From Heterostelium album PN500 (Eukaryota > Evosea > Eumycetozoa > Acytosteliales > Acytosteliaceae): a stretch of DNA of 64,000 nt. The position numbers and the translations under genes are program-made. This document shows positions 48,201 through 60,045 of the stretch, in pieces (the stretch's first letter is position 1; each line of letters starts with the position of its first letter). Location: contig NW_008805072.1 in the NCBI RefSeq assembly GCF_000004825.1, positions 1,308,435-1,372,434 of the forward strand, written 5' to 3'. Below the pieces are notes generated by a model, which ran no database searches, was not told where the DNA came from, and worked only from the letters and a program-made list of their open reading frames with translations.

Positions 48201-51200
48201 TATATATTATTACTAAACTAACTTGTAATTATTTGAAAGATCGGCTCTTTTCTTCTGCTTCTTCTTCTGTTTTCTTTTTTAACTATTTAAAAAAAAAAAA
48301 ATACAATATTTTTATATTTTTCTTTCTTATCTTTTCTTTTCTTTCCTTTTCTTTCCCCTCTTGATTTGATACAAATACTATATATTATTATTGATACTAC
48401 AGATAATAAAACAAAAGCTAAGATAAAACTTTTGAGATGTTAAGGTGGTAATCTTGAGGTTGTTAATGAACAATTGATTGGTTGCAACTTTGGTGAATTT
48501 GAATAAAATTCAACTATTGCTGCTGCTGTTGTTGATGTTGTCGTTTTTTAGTTCTAAATCGATGGAAAAATTCAAAGAAATCGTTAAAATAAATTAAAAA
48601 AGTCAATTAATTAATTGGTTGGAAATTTTTATGTTTTTTTTTTTTTTAAAATGAAAAGAAAAATGTTAATATTAGTTATTGATACTATTGGTAAATTATA
48701 TATTTGATAACAACAAAACAATATAGTCAACAAAAATTTAAATAGAATTGAAAAATTATAATCATTTTAATTTATATTATATATACTTTTTGTCAAAAGA
48801 TTTACACATTTACTCATTTGTTATTGTTTTGTTTAGAGTTGTGAGTGTGGGTATGAATGATAATAATGAAAAATAGGAGGTGATAATATGAGAATGGTCA
48901 ATCGATTATTATATTTTTGATAGTCCAAACTCGTTCATTTGAAAATTGTGGTTTTCCGATGCATTGCACACAATTAATTGAATTTTGGAGAAATTATTTG
49001 CAATGGTGGATATAGAGGAGGTTCAATGAATTGCGATCTTTACCATGGTGGAATAATATTAACATTCATAAAAAAATCAACTATCTATCTTTTAACATTT
49101 TAACACTTTTGTTATAACAAGCAAAAAGAATGATATGATGTTATTCCACTTCTATTTTAATTAAAAGTTATATCTTTAACCAAATTGATATAAAATGGCT
49201 ATGAATGATTCGTTTTATTGATTATAATCTTTAAACTGCATATCTAAATATCATACAATTATAAAACAAAAACAAAAACAAAAACAAAAACAAAAACAAA
49301 ACAAACTACTTTTTATTTATTTATTTTTTTGTAACTAAACTAACTCTATCTATCTATTAAATTTATATAATAATTATTTACCCAAGTAGTCAGTCAGATT
49401 GAATAAACTAAAGATAAATATTTTGATCTGGTTTTGTTGGTTGTTTAGTTGTATTTGCAAATTAAATTACTTTGCAAAATCTTAAAAGCTGATCAAATGT
49501 TTATAGTTGGGGAGAGAGAAAATCATGAAATGTTTGGATGGATGACTGATTGGTTGTAATTGGTTGGAAGGAAGATGAATACTCCACTTTTAATGATGTG
49601 ATTAATAATTGTGATGCTAGATGAGATATATCGTTTAAAACAAATAATAATATAAATTATATTTGATGTGTTGTTGTGATTTTAGTAAAAATTATAAGAT
49701 ATTATTTGAATGATTTCACTCGTGATAATAAAAATATTGTTATTTTGAGTGACATCTTTGTCTTAACTTAATTGTCGGAATTCATTTTAATATAATTAAT
49801 ATTATTAATAAAATAATTAAATTATTATTATTATTATTATTATATATGTAATAGAGAGCGCTGCTGATCATTTATACAATTTAATCATTATATATTCATT
49901 AATATATATGTAAATATATACCAAAACCAAACCGAACCAACCCAACCCCGAAAAAAAACAACACAACACACGTGTGTGATTCATATTATACAAATAGACA
50001 ACATTGCGGATGTGTGTTTTGTGTGTGTGATTAGATTATTTTGTGTGGTGTTTGGTTATTGTTATGTTTTTTTTATGTTTGTTTATTGGATATCTATATA
50101 AATTGATTATTATCATTATTGTGTGCGTGTGTGATTGATATTGAGTAGGTTTAATCCTGGTATGAACATATATAGAAGAAAAATCGAAAGAAGAATGATC
50201 ATTGATAAACACAATGAATGAACATTATAATATTTTCTAGCGTGTCATTTAAAACTCCAATGATATGGTATTATTGGTTAAAACAAATTAAAATAACCAA
50301 CTGCTACTCTCATTGAGAAATCATAACACTTTGTTTAAAGAGAAACAACAAAAATACAGAGAGTTGACTGATGAATGTAGGTTCATCAAACAACCCAGTA
50401 TTTCCTTCAACCTATTTTTTAAATAATACAATTGAAATATTATAATATAACTACATGTGTTGTTACTGCTGACTAACTAACTAGTTTCATCCACCAATAT
50501 TACTATAAATAAAAAAATAAAATATACAAAAAAAAATTGCTTAAAAAAAAAGATAAAAATTAAAAAAATAAAAATAATAATATAGTTAAGACATACCTAA
50601 TAATTAAGAGTTAAATAGATAAACTCTGAATGAATAATTATTGATTAGATTATAACTGGTTAATGATAAAAAAAAACAATGATAATGATATGTTTGTTGA
50701 TTTTCGATCCAAAAACGACTCGTGAGTTTCAGTTTTAGTGTTTTGGTGTTTTTGGTGGATAGAGTGCGGTGCAAATATTTTTTTACTCAAAACTTTTTGT
50801 GGTGGTTTTATTTTTAAAACCAAAATTTTAGGGGGTGTAGTGTACCACTGGGGATAGGGGCAATGGTTTTTCAAAACCAAATGTATAAAAAACCACCGAG
50901 GATCTATCTTAAAGATCAAAAAAAAAAAATGAGTTTTTGCAAAAAACATAAAAAAAAAAAAAAACTTTATTTTAAAAAATGTAAAAAAAAATACAGAGAA
51001 ATTTTCAACAGAACTTTTTTTATTATTTTTATTAATAATAGGAGACTTTCATACCATGTTTTTCTTTGCACCTACAAAACAAAATGAAGATCTTTATTCC
51101 TATGATGAACACCGGTAACACACACACACACACACAAATTATCTTTATTTTTTGTGGGTGGTGAACAAGCCAATTTAATAATTAAACAATCATATCAAAC

Positions 51201-51399
51201 AACAGATTAGTAATAATAATAAGTTATAATTATTATAAGAATATTTATCATTTTCAACAAAAATTGGCTCTTATTTAACAAGCCATATTCATGAAATATT
51301 TGACAATGATTTTCTCAGATGATGTGGTATTTTCTTTTCTTTTTATTGTCTTGTTTATTTATATTATAGTATATTCCCTGATTGTCATTATTATATCAT
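48201..51399. other. 3.2 kb stretch without a recognisable protein gene
   Basis: The longest gene-free stretch of the window. It lies between the start of the antiporter gene and the stop of the mL46 gene, both on the minus strand. Contents: T/C-rich leader just upstream of the antiporter (48240-48360), an (AAAAAC)n repeat, GT-rich segments (49970-50140), a GC-richer island with hairpins and G runs (50700-50880), and a (CA)n tract at about 51117-51136. The longest frame (50650-50949, minus) is Phe/Lys-biased and unconvincing. Known snRNA or SRP signatures were not seen. Confidence 0.55.
49265..49304. repeat. (AAAAAC)n simple repeat
   Basis: About six copies of the six-base unit AAAAAC followed by AAAC. 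Simple microsatellite in the long gene-free stretch. Confidence 0.85.
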
Positions 51400-52437
51400 T
51401 TAAATATAGTTGTAGAAGCAATCGTCGAAAATTAGCTTATGACATTGTTCCATATAGTCTTCACTGAAATACTCTTTCATTTCACTTTTGGTAACCCACA
51501 AATGATCCTTTACAATCTTTTCACTAAATTTGAGTTCTCCATTAAAATAATGTGATCTAAAGAAGAAATTCTACAATAACAGTTAAAAAAAGAAATTAAT
51601 TAGTTAATTTATCAGTTTTGATTAAATAATGAATGATTATCATTATTATTATTTTTAACATACTTTAATTCCTTCTGCTTTCAATTGATCTTGATCTTCA
51701 ACATCGAGATATTCTTTGTAGACACCGCATGGTGCTTGTGATGGAATCCAATAGGTCCAATCGCTACCGGTTGTGTCACGGAGTGCACGCTCGGCGGCAT
51801 TCTTTATGGATTCTCCCTTGATCCATGAAGTCGATGGGAATTGCCATTGACCATCACGACGCTTAATGATGAGATAGAGTGATTTGTCGAGTGCACGCTT
51901 CAGTGATTTACGATCGTTCTTCAAATCTGCTTCGGTCTCTCTTGGCTCCGCTACGAAACGGTCGAAATCCTCCTCGAGCGCATCTTCGTCCTCTTCGCCG
52001 GGCTTGCTCTTGAATTCTGGTAGATCTTCGATCATGGCGGACATCTTCATTGGTGGACGTGTGACGATCTCGTTGAGACGGTCTTTGGCGTCGAGCCAAC
52101 GCTGTTCGTACTCGGTGGGGAGTGGCATCAGTGTTGGGAATCGCTCGATGATGATCGATGAGAGCATCTTGAACTCTCCTTTATAACGGCTGTCTGGACG
52201 TGGTGGCAATGCATCCTCACGTGCTTTGATCGACTTTTGTGCTTGTTTCAAATATTTTGTCATTCCATATTGTTCGTCTGCCAAATCGATGATTCTAGGG
52301 ATATCAAACTTCTCTGTTATCTTCTCAGTGTCTGTACGTGTATCTTCTTCTGGTGCCTTTGAGTAGAATCTGACTGAATTTACACTATATGTTGGTTTGA
52401 TCAATATACTACTGACCAATTTCGATCTACTTATCAA
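51400..52437 (-). CDS. mrpl46: mitochondrial large-subunit ribosomal protein mL46
   Basis: Nudix-fold structural protein of the mitochondrial 54S/39S subunit. Exons 52437-51664 and 51570-51400 give 314 residues. The N-terminus (MISRSKLVSSILI ... SVRFYSKA) is a mitochondrial targeting peptide. Family segments: LYLIIKRRDGQWQFPSTSW, GESIKNAAERALRDTTGSDW, PCGVYKEY, and in exon 2 NFFFRSHYFNGEL, HLWVTKSEM, EYFSEDYMEQC. The Nudix catalytic Glu residues are not all present, as expected for this non-enzymatic family. The annotation is much stronger with exon 2, which restores the conserved hLWVTK motif. Confidence 0.9.
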
Positions 52438-53673
52438 TCTACATTGATTAACTTTTTTAAAATATTATTAATATACAAAACTATCTAACGATCTAATTAT
52501 ATTCACTGATCTATCCAAATACTATGTAACAGCGAACTAACCAACCAACCAACCAACCAATCTATTATTTAAAAATCATTCATCACTCTTCTTTCATTGA
52601 AAAATAATGTGAAAACCAAAAATCTGTTTGAGTGATTCATATTTCATTATCTTATTACTATATTAATGCTTGTTAGTTTAATAGATAAACCATATCTATT
52701 TGTGCTATATTGTTATGACTGAATAACTGTTTGACTGTTATCTTTGTTTTTCAAATGATTCTATTTTTCAACATGTTTGCGTTGAGGATGATACATTGAT
52801 CTTGATTGGTTGTGCTGTGGTCATAGTTTTTGGATTTAAATGAACTCTTAACAGAACTTACATAATGAATTCATTTTTATTTAACTATCTAATATATAAA
52901 TTAAATTAAATTAAATAAATAAATATGAATTTTCAAATTAATATGATTATTACTCAATGTCGTTTTTTATTTTATTTTATTTTTTTGCTTTGATCAAAAG
53001 TTTTTTAAAAGTCGAAAAATAAACGTTACTATGAGTGAGTGAGATTACTCAGATCAAATTAATAATAAATTAATTTTCAATTACGATTTCTTTATTTTAA
53101 TGTAAAAACAAAACACTAGTGTGAAGTGACTAAATTGTTAGTATGAAACAACAACAATCACTTTATTATATGTGTTTTACACACTCGTGTTTGAATTACT
53201 GTTTAACAAACACACACACACATATAAATACACCCAAATCAAATTTATAATGTAGCATTATTTTTACTTTTGAATGTGTATCTACAATTATTTATTATCA
53301 ATTTAACCTATTACCAACCTTAATCTCAATATATCCTTACCATTAGTAATACTATACCTACCTGAATTCCTATTGATAGGTAATTTCGTGAGAACTCACT
53401 CACTCACTAATTAATTAGTTAACCCAAGTGTTTTTGATAGAAAAAGAGAGTGATACATATGATATGTATTCATATAAAATAAATTTATTAATAATAGAAT
53501 GATGGATTAATTTAGTTTTGTCTAGCAAATAAATTAAATAATCAATTCTCTCAACTTTACCTTCAGTATCTATTTTTTATTATTTTCCATTATATATTGA
53601 AAATCAATCATTAGTACTATTACCAAGATTTATATAAATATATATAAAATAACCAGTATGAGTTTATAAAAAA
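52438..53673. promoter_or_regulatory. divergent upstream region (1.2 kb)
   Basis: Intergenic DNA between the mL46 and Tweety-like genes. It holds an (AACC)n repeat at 52537-52560, TTTTA repeats at 52960-52985 and a CACACA tract at about 53210-53222. No coding frame seen. Confidence 0.5.
52537..52560. repeat. (AACC)n short tandem repeat
   Basis: About six copies of the four-base unit, about 100 bases upstream of the mL46 start. Confidence 0.85.
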
Positions 53674-55523
53674 ATGTTTAAAATAGAGATTTTATTTATA
53701 ATTTTTATTGGATTATTAATTAATGTTGGGAGCAGTACAGATATTCAAGAGCAATCGAATATACAAGTTTATGACAATGTCAACAATCTGACATTGTTCT
53801 CATCAAACACTATTATCACACCCAACTCTGAGGCACTAAGTCTAGAGATTCAAAAGATCTTGGACACACTTCCAAGATATGATTTTCATTTTCAGAAAAT
53901 CGACACGATCGAGTTCGATCCATCCAATTCAAGTTATATACAAGTAATTAATATTTATTTATTTTTTCATATATTAAAAAAGTATTAATTTTTTTTTTTT
54001 TTAAAAGTCATTGATTGTAACAGGATCACCATTTGCACTAATCAGTGGTTTAATTATATTATCATTGATTTTTGGTAGCATTGGCTATATGATCCATAGA
54101 TTTTTAATTCGACCAAGAAGAAAGTTTTCATTAAATTTAGAAACATTCGAACTAAAAGAGAATCCAAGTTGGAAAGGTTATTGTTGGACATCATTTACTA
54201 TATTCTTTTTATTTTCAATTTTGTAAGTAGATTATTTATTATTATTTTTTAATTTAGTTTTCTAAATTTATTTATTATTATTAAATTAATTATATAGTGG
54301 ACTTTTACTTGTTGGATTATTTATTAATATTGATTTGGATAATGCCATTACAATGGCAATCGATTCGTTGAATAGTAGTATTCAAGAACGATCCGATATT
54401 GAAAGTAGAATCATTGATGAAACAAGAAAACTATCGATCTATCATAAATTACCATACGATGCTTTGGAGGTAATTCAAATGACCAATGAAATAGTTCAGT
54501 GGACAAACACCTCTCAACAATATATTCATCACTATGAAAAGATTCGTTTTAATTATGTATTTGGTTCGATCATGTCGATGTTTGCCATATGTACAATCGG
54601 TTTGATTGCAGTTATGTTTAGACATCGTTCGGCGATTGTGATATTCATTATTCTAGGACTGTCGGTTTCCACTGTGATATGGTTGATTCCAGCCGGTCAT
54701 GTTCCTCTCGGTGTAGTGGTGAGCGATGTATGTCCGCAGATTCAAACACTCATTCAAAACAGTGTTCCAGAGGAGATGGATCCATATATCGACTTCTTTT
54801 TGACGTGCAACGATAGCTCCATATTTGAATTTGTAACACAGGTGCTCAACGGCGCCATTACAGACACGGAAACACGTCTGAGTCTGGCAATTCAACATCA
54901 CTATCCTCAAAAGGCCATACAAAAATTGGAATTCCAACTGAAAGAACTCAACGATCTCTCTATCGACGCAAAAGATATATTAAATTGTAATATAACATCA
55001 GCTACATATTTATCAGTTCAAAACATTGTTTGTATTGAAATATTGTAAGTATAACGATAAACAATCAACATTCGATATCATCTAGATTACTAACAAAAAT
55101 ACAATTACAAACAAATTTTTTATTCTATTTAGAAACTCATCTTCATTAATGACATTTATATTTATTATTGTTGGTATTATATTTATTGCATCTTTTATTA
55201 CATCTTGTAAACTATATGGAACAATCGACACCTACAGATCACTCTATGACACAGAGAACTTCTCAACTGAAGAAGAAGATGACAACAACCTTAGTAAACC
55301 ATTAATGTTTGATTTAGATGAGGACAACAATCACAACAATATATATCATGATGAATATGATATAAATAATAATAATAATAATAATGCTATTAGTAATCAG
55401 TCAAAACAACAACTAATTATCAATGATGACATCGAAAACGATACTAATAATAATAATAATAACAATAATAATAATGATAATATAAAGATAAATAATAATG
55501 ATTCAATATCAAAAATAGAATAA
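53674..55523 (+). CDS. Tweety-homologue-like membrane protein
   Basis: Exons 53674-53943, 54008-54222, 54298-55044 and 55133-55523 join in phase to 540 residues. An N-terminal signal peptide or segment (IEILFIIFIGLLINVGSS) precedes an extracellular part. Membrane segments follow in a 1 + 1 + 2 + 1 arrangement: FALISGLIILSLIFGSIGYM; FTIFFLFSIL-FGLLLVGLFI; FGSIMSMFAICTIGLIAVMF; IVIFIILGLSVSTVIWLIPA; and TFIFIIVGIIFIASFITSC. A large loop of about 130 residues lies between segments 4 and 5, with Cys residues including SDVC right after segment 4. Animal TTYH proteins share five segments, a paired TM3-TM4 and an SDxC element there. The tail is Asn/Asp-rich. TTYH proteins were described as anion channels, a role now disputed; prominin-like families are the alternative. 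Confidence 0.6.
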
Positions 55524-55780
55524 ATTAAATAAAAATTTGTATAAAAAATTAAAATATAAATAATTACAAGTGTTGTGTTTCTTAGAGAAACATCTATTTG
55601 AGTTATCCGGAAGTTCTTTATGAAATTGAAAAATGATTTTTTCCAATTTTTATTTAATTTTTTTTTTCGCGGTGAACGAGTGAGAGTGTGCTGTGGCAGA
55701 CGCTGTGGGCTATGCCTGACTGACTTTGAATAGAGAAAAACGCCACACCTTCTTCCTATTATACGTTTCAGGGACAAAAA

Positions 55781-56467
55781 ATGAGCAAGCGTAGGTTTAT
55801 CATTATATATTAGCGTATCTCTATCATCTATCATCTATCATCTATCGAACATCTTAGACTACAGTAATCAAATAGTGTGGTAGATGAATGAGACGTTAAG
55901 AGAAACAGATTATGATCAAAGTTAGTAGAGTTGGATATTAATATTATTTTTGTTATCATTACAATCGACGATCAATAGCACAAGCAGTAGGTAGCAACTA
56001 CAGAGTCGCACTTGGTCTTCCAGTTGGTGCTGTTATGAACAGTGCTGATAACTCTGGTGCCAAAAACTTGTACGTCATCGCCGTCAAGGGTATCAAGGGT
56101 CGTTTGAACAGATTGCCAGCTGCTGGTGTCGGAGACATGGTTATGGCCACCGTCAAGAAGGGTAAGCCAGAACTCAGAAAGAAGGTTTGCACTGGTTTGG
56201 TCGTCCGTCAAAGAAAGCAATGGAAGCGTAAGGACGGTACCATCCTCTATTTCGAAGATAACGCCGGTGTCACCTGTAATCCAAAGGGTGAAGTCAAGGG
56301 TAACATTCTTGGTCCAGTTGCCAAGGAATGCTCTGATTTATGGCCAAAGGTTGCCACCAACGCTGGTAAGTTTTTCACACATAAAAACCAATACTATTTT
56401 AATGATAAAACTAACGTTCTTTTTAAAACCTTATTAATACGAAAACTTTACAGGTACCATCGTTTAA
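55781..56467 (+). CDS. rpl23: 60S ribosomal protein L23 (uL14)
   Basis: Core cytosolic large-subunit protein near the factor-binding site. Model: exon 1 55781-55790 (only ten bases, ATGAGCAAGC), exon 2 55979-56365, exon 3 56454-56467, giving 136 residues (D. discoideum about 139). The body is unmistakable: [73 protein letters not shown] and the spliced end NAGTIV. The tiny first exon is inferred: codon phase requires a phase-1 donor and MSK matches the family start. Alternative acceptors near 55979-55985 are possible. CTNLVVRQ-like wording after RKKV ([15 protein letters not shown]) differs slightly from animals. Confidence 0.9.
55818..55846. repeat. short ATCATCT-type tandem repeat in uL14 intron 1
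   Basis: About four copies of the seven-base unit TATCATC inside the first intron. No function evident; C and D boxes of a snoRNA were looked for and not found. Confidence 0.6.
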
Positions 56468-57641
56468 ACTCATAAATAAATTATAGTTGTCCCATAAAAA
56501 TCGAATATAGGCATTGTTTTCAACAACTCTTTATGATATTATTGTAATATCACCGCTTTTACATTTGAATCATAGTCACAGGTTTTTAATTATTTCGCTA
56601 AAGTCGACAAGAAAGTGATAATAATATGTCAAAAAGAATATCATTTTTTATTATATCGTTTATTTTTATTTTTTATTTATTGTATGAGTGTTTTATTTGT
56701 TAATTTTTATGATTAAAATATATTGTTTAAGAATCAAAGTAATATAAAAATGTTGTTTATATTTGTATTAAAAAAAAAAAAAGGAAAATAAAGAACTTTA
56801 TCTCTATTTTTTTTCATTCCATTTCAAATGAATCCAAATTATCAGAGGACAAGAAATAGGTTTTACAATTTCAATTCGTTTACCTTTGGTCTTGGACCAT
56901 GAAGTCTTGTTTGGCAATCTAAAGCAAAAATATCTCACCCCCATCTGTTAGATAAAGTTTTAATGAACACAGAGCCAAACAAAATCAAATTAAATATCTA
57001 AAATTACATTCTATTATTTATATTTAATAGTAACTCTTTGTTTTTAATAGTTGTTCCTTAAGGAATAAGCAATAAATCGATCAATAAATTGGGCTATCGA
57101 TCATTGTACTCCTGAACACTTTGAAAATAAAGATGATATCAATTGAGAAAAAGCGTCGATCACACAAAGGAATCAATAAATTGTGTTAGTGCAATATCAT
57201 CACAAAAAGTTTGAAAAAACCGTCTAAAAAAAAAAAAAAACAAAAATTAAACTATCTTAAGAAATATGTGAAAGTTACAAAGTTGTTGAATGTTCTTAAA
57301 AGACTGTATAACCTCACTCATTAACCTTTTGTTTTTTTTTTTGTTTTTTTTTTAAAAAACCAAAAAAAAGTTTTGCAATATTTGGTGATGATGTTTTTAT
57401 AAACAATATCGACACCAAAAAGCAGCAACCAACTACTCAACAGACTTATTTCTGCTCCTCATTTATATTATATATTTTATTTAAAACAACAACAAGATAA
57501 ATTATTTATTTAGTTTTAGTTTAGTTTAAGTTTTAATAAATATTTAACTATTTTACTTTAACTTTTTATTTATTTTTCACCAGAACTTAACATAATAATA
57601 TCTTGATATATAATATAGATATATATATTTATTTATAAAAT
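56468..57641. other. intergenic region (1.2 kb)
   Basis: AT-rich DNA between two plus-strand genes, with A/T homopolymers at about 56769-56782, 57225-57241 and 57331-57353. The last 200 bases are presumably the promoter of the EF-hand gene. No RNA or protein gene recognised. Confidence 0.5.
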
Positions 57642-59217
57642 ATGCAAAATCCACCAAATCCACCACAAGCAGGTACTGCCTCTGATGCTTTCTCACAGAT
57701 GCCAGTCAAGGTAATGCCAGGCCAACAAAGTCCACCACCAGCAGGTCAATATCCACCACCACCAACTGGCCAATATCCACCACCACCACCAGCTGGAACT
57801 CCACCAACTGGCCAATATCCACCACCACCAACTGGAACTCCACCAGCTGGTCAATATCCACCACCACCAACCGGAATTCCATCTCCACCACCCTCAGGTC
57901 AATATCCACCACCACCAACCGGAGCTCCAGGTCAATACCCACCACAACAACCGGGACAACAACAACTTCCACCACAACAAACTCCAGGTGCATACCCACC
58001 ACAACAACCAGGTGCTCCAGGACAATATCCACCACAACAACCGGGACAACCAGGTCAATATCCACCACAACAACCAGGTGCTCCAGGGTCAATACCCACC
58101 ACAACAACCGGGACAACCAGGAGCTTATCCACCACAACAGCCAGGTGCTCCAGGTCAATATCCACCACAACAACAAGGTGTCGGAGCCAAGCCACCAGCT
58201 GGATATCCACCAACTGGAGCTCCAGGACAACCAGGTCAATACCCACCACAACAGCCAGGACAACCAGGTCAATATCCACCACAACAACCAGGTGCTCCAG
58301 GACAATATCCACCACAACAGCCAGGAGCTTATCCACCAACCGGAGCTCCAGGACAACCAGGTCAATACCCACCACAACAACCGGGTGCTCCAGGACAATA
58401 TCCACCACAACAGCCAGGAGCTTATCCAGGTCAAGTAGGTGCTAAACCACCAGCTGGATACCCACCAACCGGAGCTCCAGGACAACCAGGAGCCTATCCA
58501 CCACAACAACCAGGTGCTTATCCACCAACCGGAGCTCCAGGTCAACCAGGTGCCTACCCACCAACTGGCGCTCCAGGACAACCAGGTGCTTATCCACCAA
58601 CCGGAGCAGCTCCAGGTGCTTACCCACCAACCGGAGTTCCAGGACAACCAGGTGCTTATCCACCAACTGGTGCTCCAGCCGGTTATCCACCAGCTGGATA
58701 CCCACCAACCGGAGCTCCAGCCGGATATCCACCAACTGGATACCCAGCTGCCGGTGGATACCCACCAACCGGTGCTTATCCATCGACTGGTTACGGAGGT
58801 TATCAAACAGCCGCCTATGGAACCACAACTGCTGCCTACGGTGTCGCAGCATATCCAGGTGCCTACGGATATCAAGCAACTGCCACCTACGGTGTCGCTG
58901 CACCAATGATGGGTGTCTACACTCGTCAATCATACAGCTATGCTTCCCCATACTCTAGATCGGCGGCATTCGTCATCCCAGTTGGATTGCCAGCACACTT
59001 GGTCGCCAAGATGATGCAAGCCAGTGCAGCATTCCGTATGTTCGATACCAACTACAGTGGATCTCTCAACAAGAAGGAATTCAAGAGAGCTCTCAAGCAT
59101 ATGGGATTCTACTTTAGCAAGGGACAATCAAAGATGTTGTTCCATCAAATCGACTCTAACTACTCTGGTCAAATCGATGAAAGAGAGTTCTGCGAATGGT
59201 GGTGTCACTATCAATAA
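57642..59217 (+). CDS. proline-rich repeat EF-hand protein (one-base frameshift in repeat)
   Basis: Calcium-binding protein with a long repeat N-terminus. Up to about 400 residues are tandem units such as [12 protein letters not shown] and [12 protein letters not shown], rich in Pro, Gly, Gln and Tyr, like the N-termini of annexin VII and of penta-EF-hand proteins. A Tyr/Ala/Thr-rich linker and a C-terminal EF-hand pair follow: [13 protein letters not shown] and [13 protein letters not shown], ending in [10 protein letters not shown]. The ATG frame runs 57642 to about 58085, then the conserved frame continues one register on. At 58086-58088 a GGG stands where every neighbouring copy of the unit has GG, so one extra G explains the break. 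Without it the protein would be about 524 residues. Two EF-hands remain visible, fewer than a penta-EF protein has. Confidence 0.8.
57720..58790 (+). repeat. tandem Pro/Gly/Gln/Tyr-coding minisatellite
   Basis: Imperfect repeats of about 24-45 bases encoding [11 protein letters not shown] and [12 protein letters not shown] units. GC content is far above the flanks. Unequal exchange or slippage is likely, so copy number probably varies between strains. Confidence 0.85.
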
Positions 59218-60045
59218 ATCATCAATCAAGATGAAAGCTTGTAAAACATAAAAATAACATAATAATATATATATTAAAACATTCAAAATCTTCATTCATC
59301 AAAAAAAATATATATGTATATAAACTAAACATATACAGATCGAAACACAAATAACAAAATAAATTTATTGTACAATATATTAATTATTACATTGAAACTG
59401 AAATTTCATCATTCTTGGTTCACATTCCAGAATTATATTGTTCAGACAATTGAATCAGTCAGTCTTCAAGAATAGTTTATTGAAAGATCACAATGATTCA
59501 AGTGAATAACTATTCAAAACTAAAGAGATTTATATTGTGAATGGGAAATTGGCAATAATAATGATAATAATTCAATTTGAAAGTTGACACTATAGAATCA
59601 AATAATAGTGTCATTAAATGAAATACAAAAGAAAATATCTTTGACCTGTTGTAAACGAAAAGATGAAAACTCTGAATAGGGATTGGTGTGTTAACATTGA
59701 AAAAAAAAAAATGAAATCAAAATATCACCAATGTCGAAAAAAAAACATTGACCAATCTTTATCCACAACTTGCACTACTTTATTTTTAAAATAAAAATAT
59801 CTGTCTGTTACTTAATTAAAATAAAAATCTAAATGTAGTATTAAGATTATTTAAAACAAAAAAAAGAACAAACAATATTCCTTACTTATTAAATAGTCAA
59901 TCACTTCTTTAAAAGTATAAAAACAGTAAATAGTAACAACTTACTTACTATTATTAATAATATTGGTATTGCTAATTGAATTAGTAAAGTAAAAAGAAGT
60001 AGAATAAGCAAAGAAAGAAGGTTGAGTCAAAAAAATAAAATAAAG
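59218..60045. other. intergenic region
   Basis: About 830 bases, AT-rich, between two plus-strand genes. The part before 60046 is A-rich as in dictyostelid leaders. No additional feature. Confidence 0.5.

Noticed and set aside
50650-51087. Opposed Phe/Lys-rich frames in the long gene-free stretch
   Set aside because: Composition follows A/T homopolymers; no conserved motif, no plausible splice partners.
55791-55978. Possible snoRNA in uL14 intron 1
   Set aside because: No RTGATGA C box paired with CTGA D box could be found; only a short ATCATCT repeat.
57988-58930. Several long His/Gln, Val/Asp and Trp/Ser frames over the Pro-rich repeat
   Set aside because: All are out-of-register or antisense readings of the same minisatellite.
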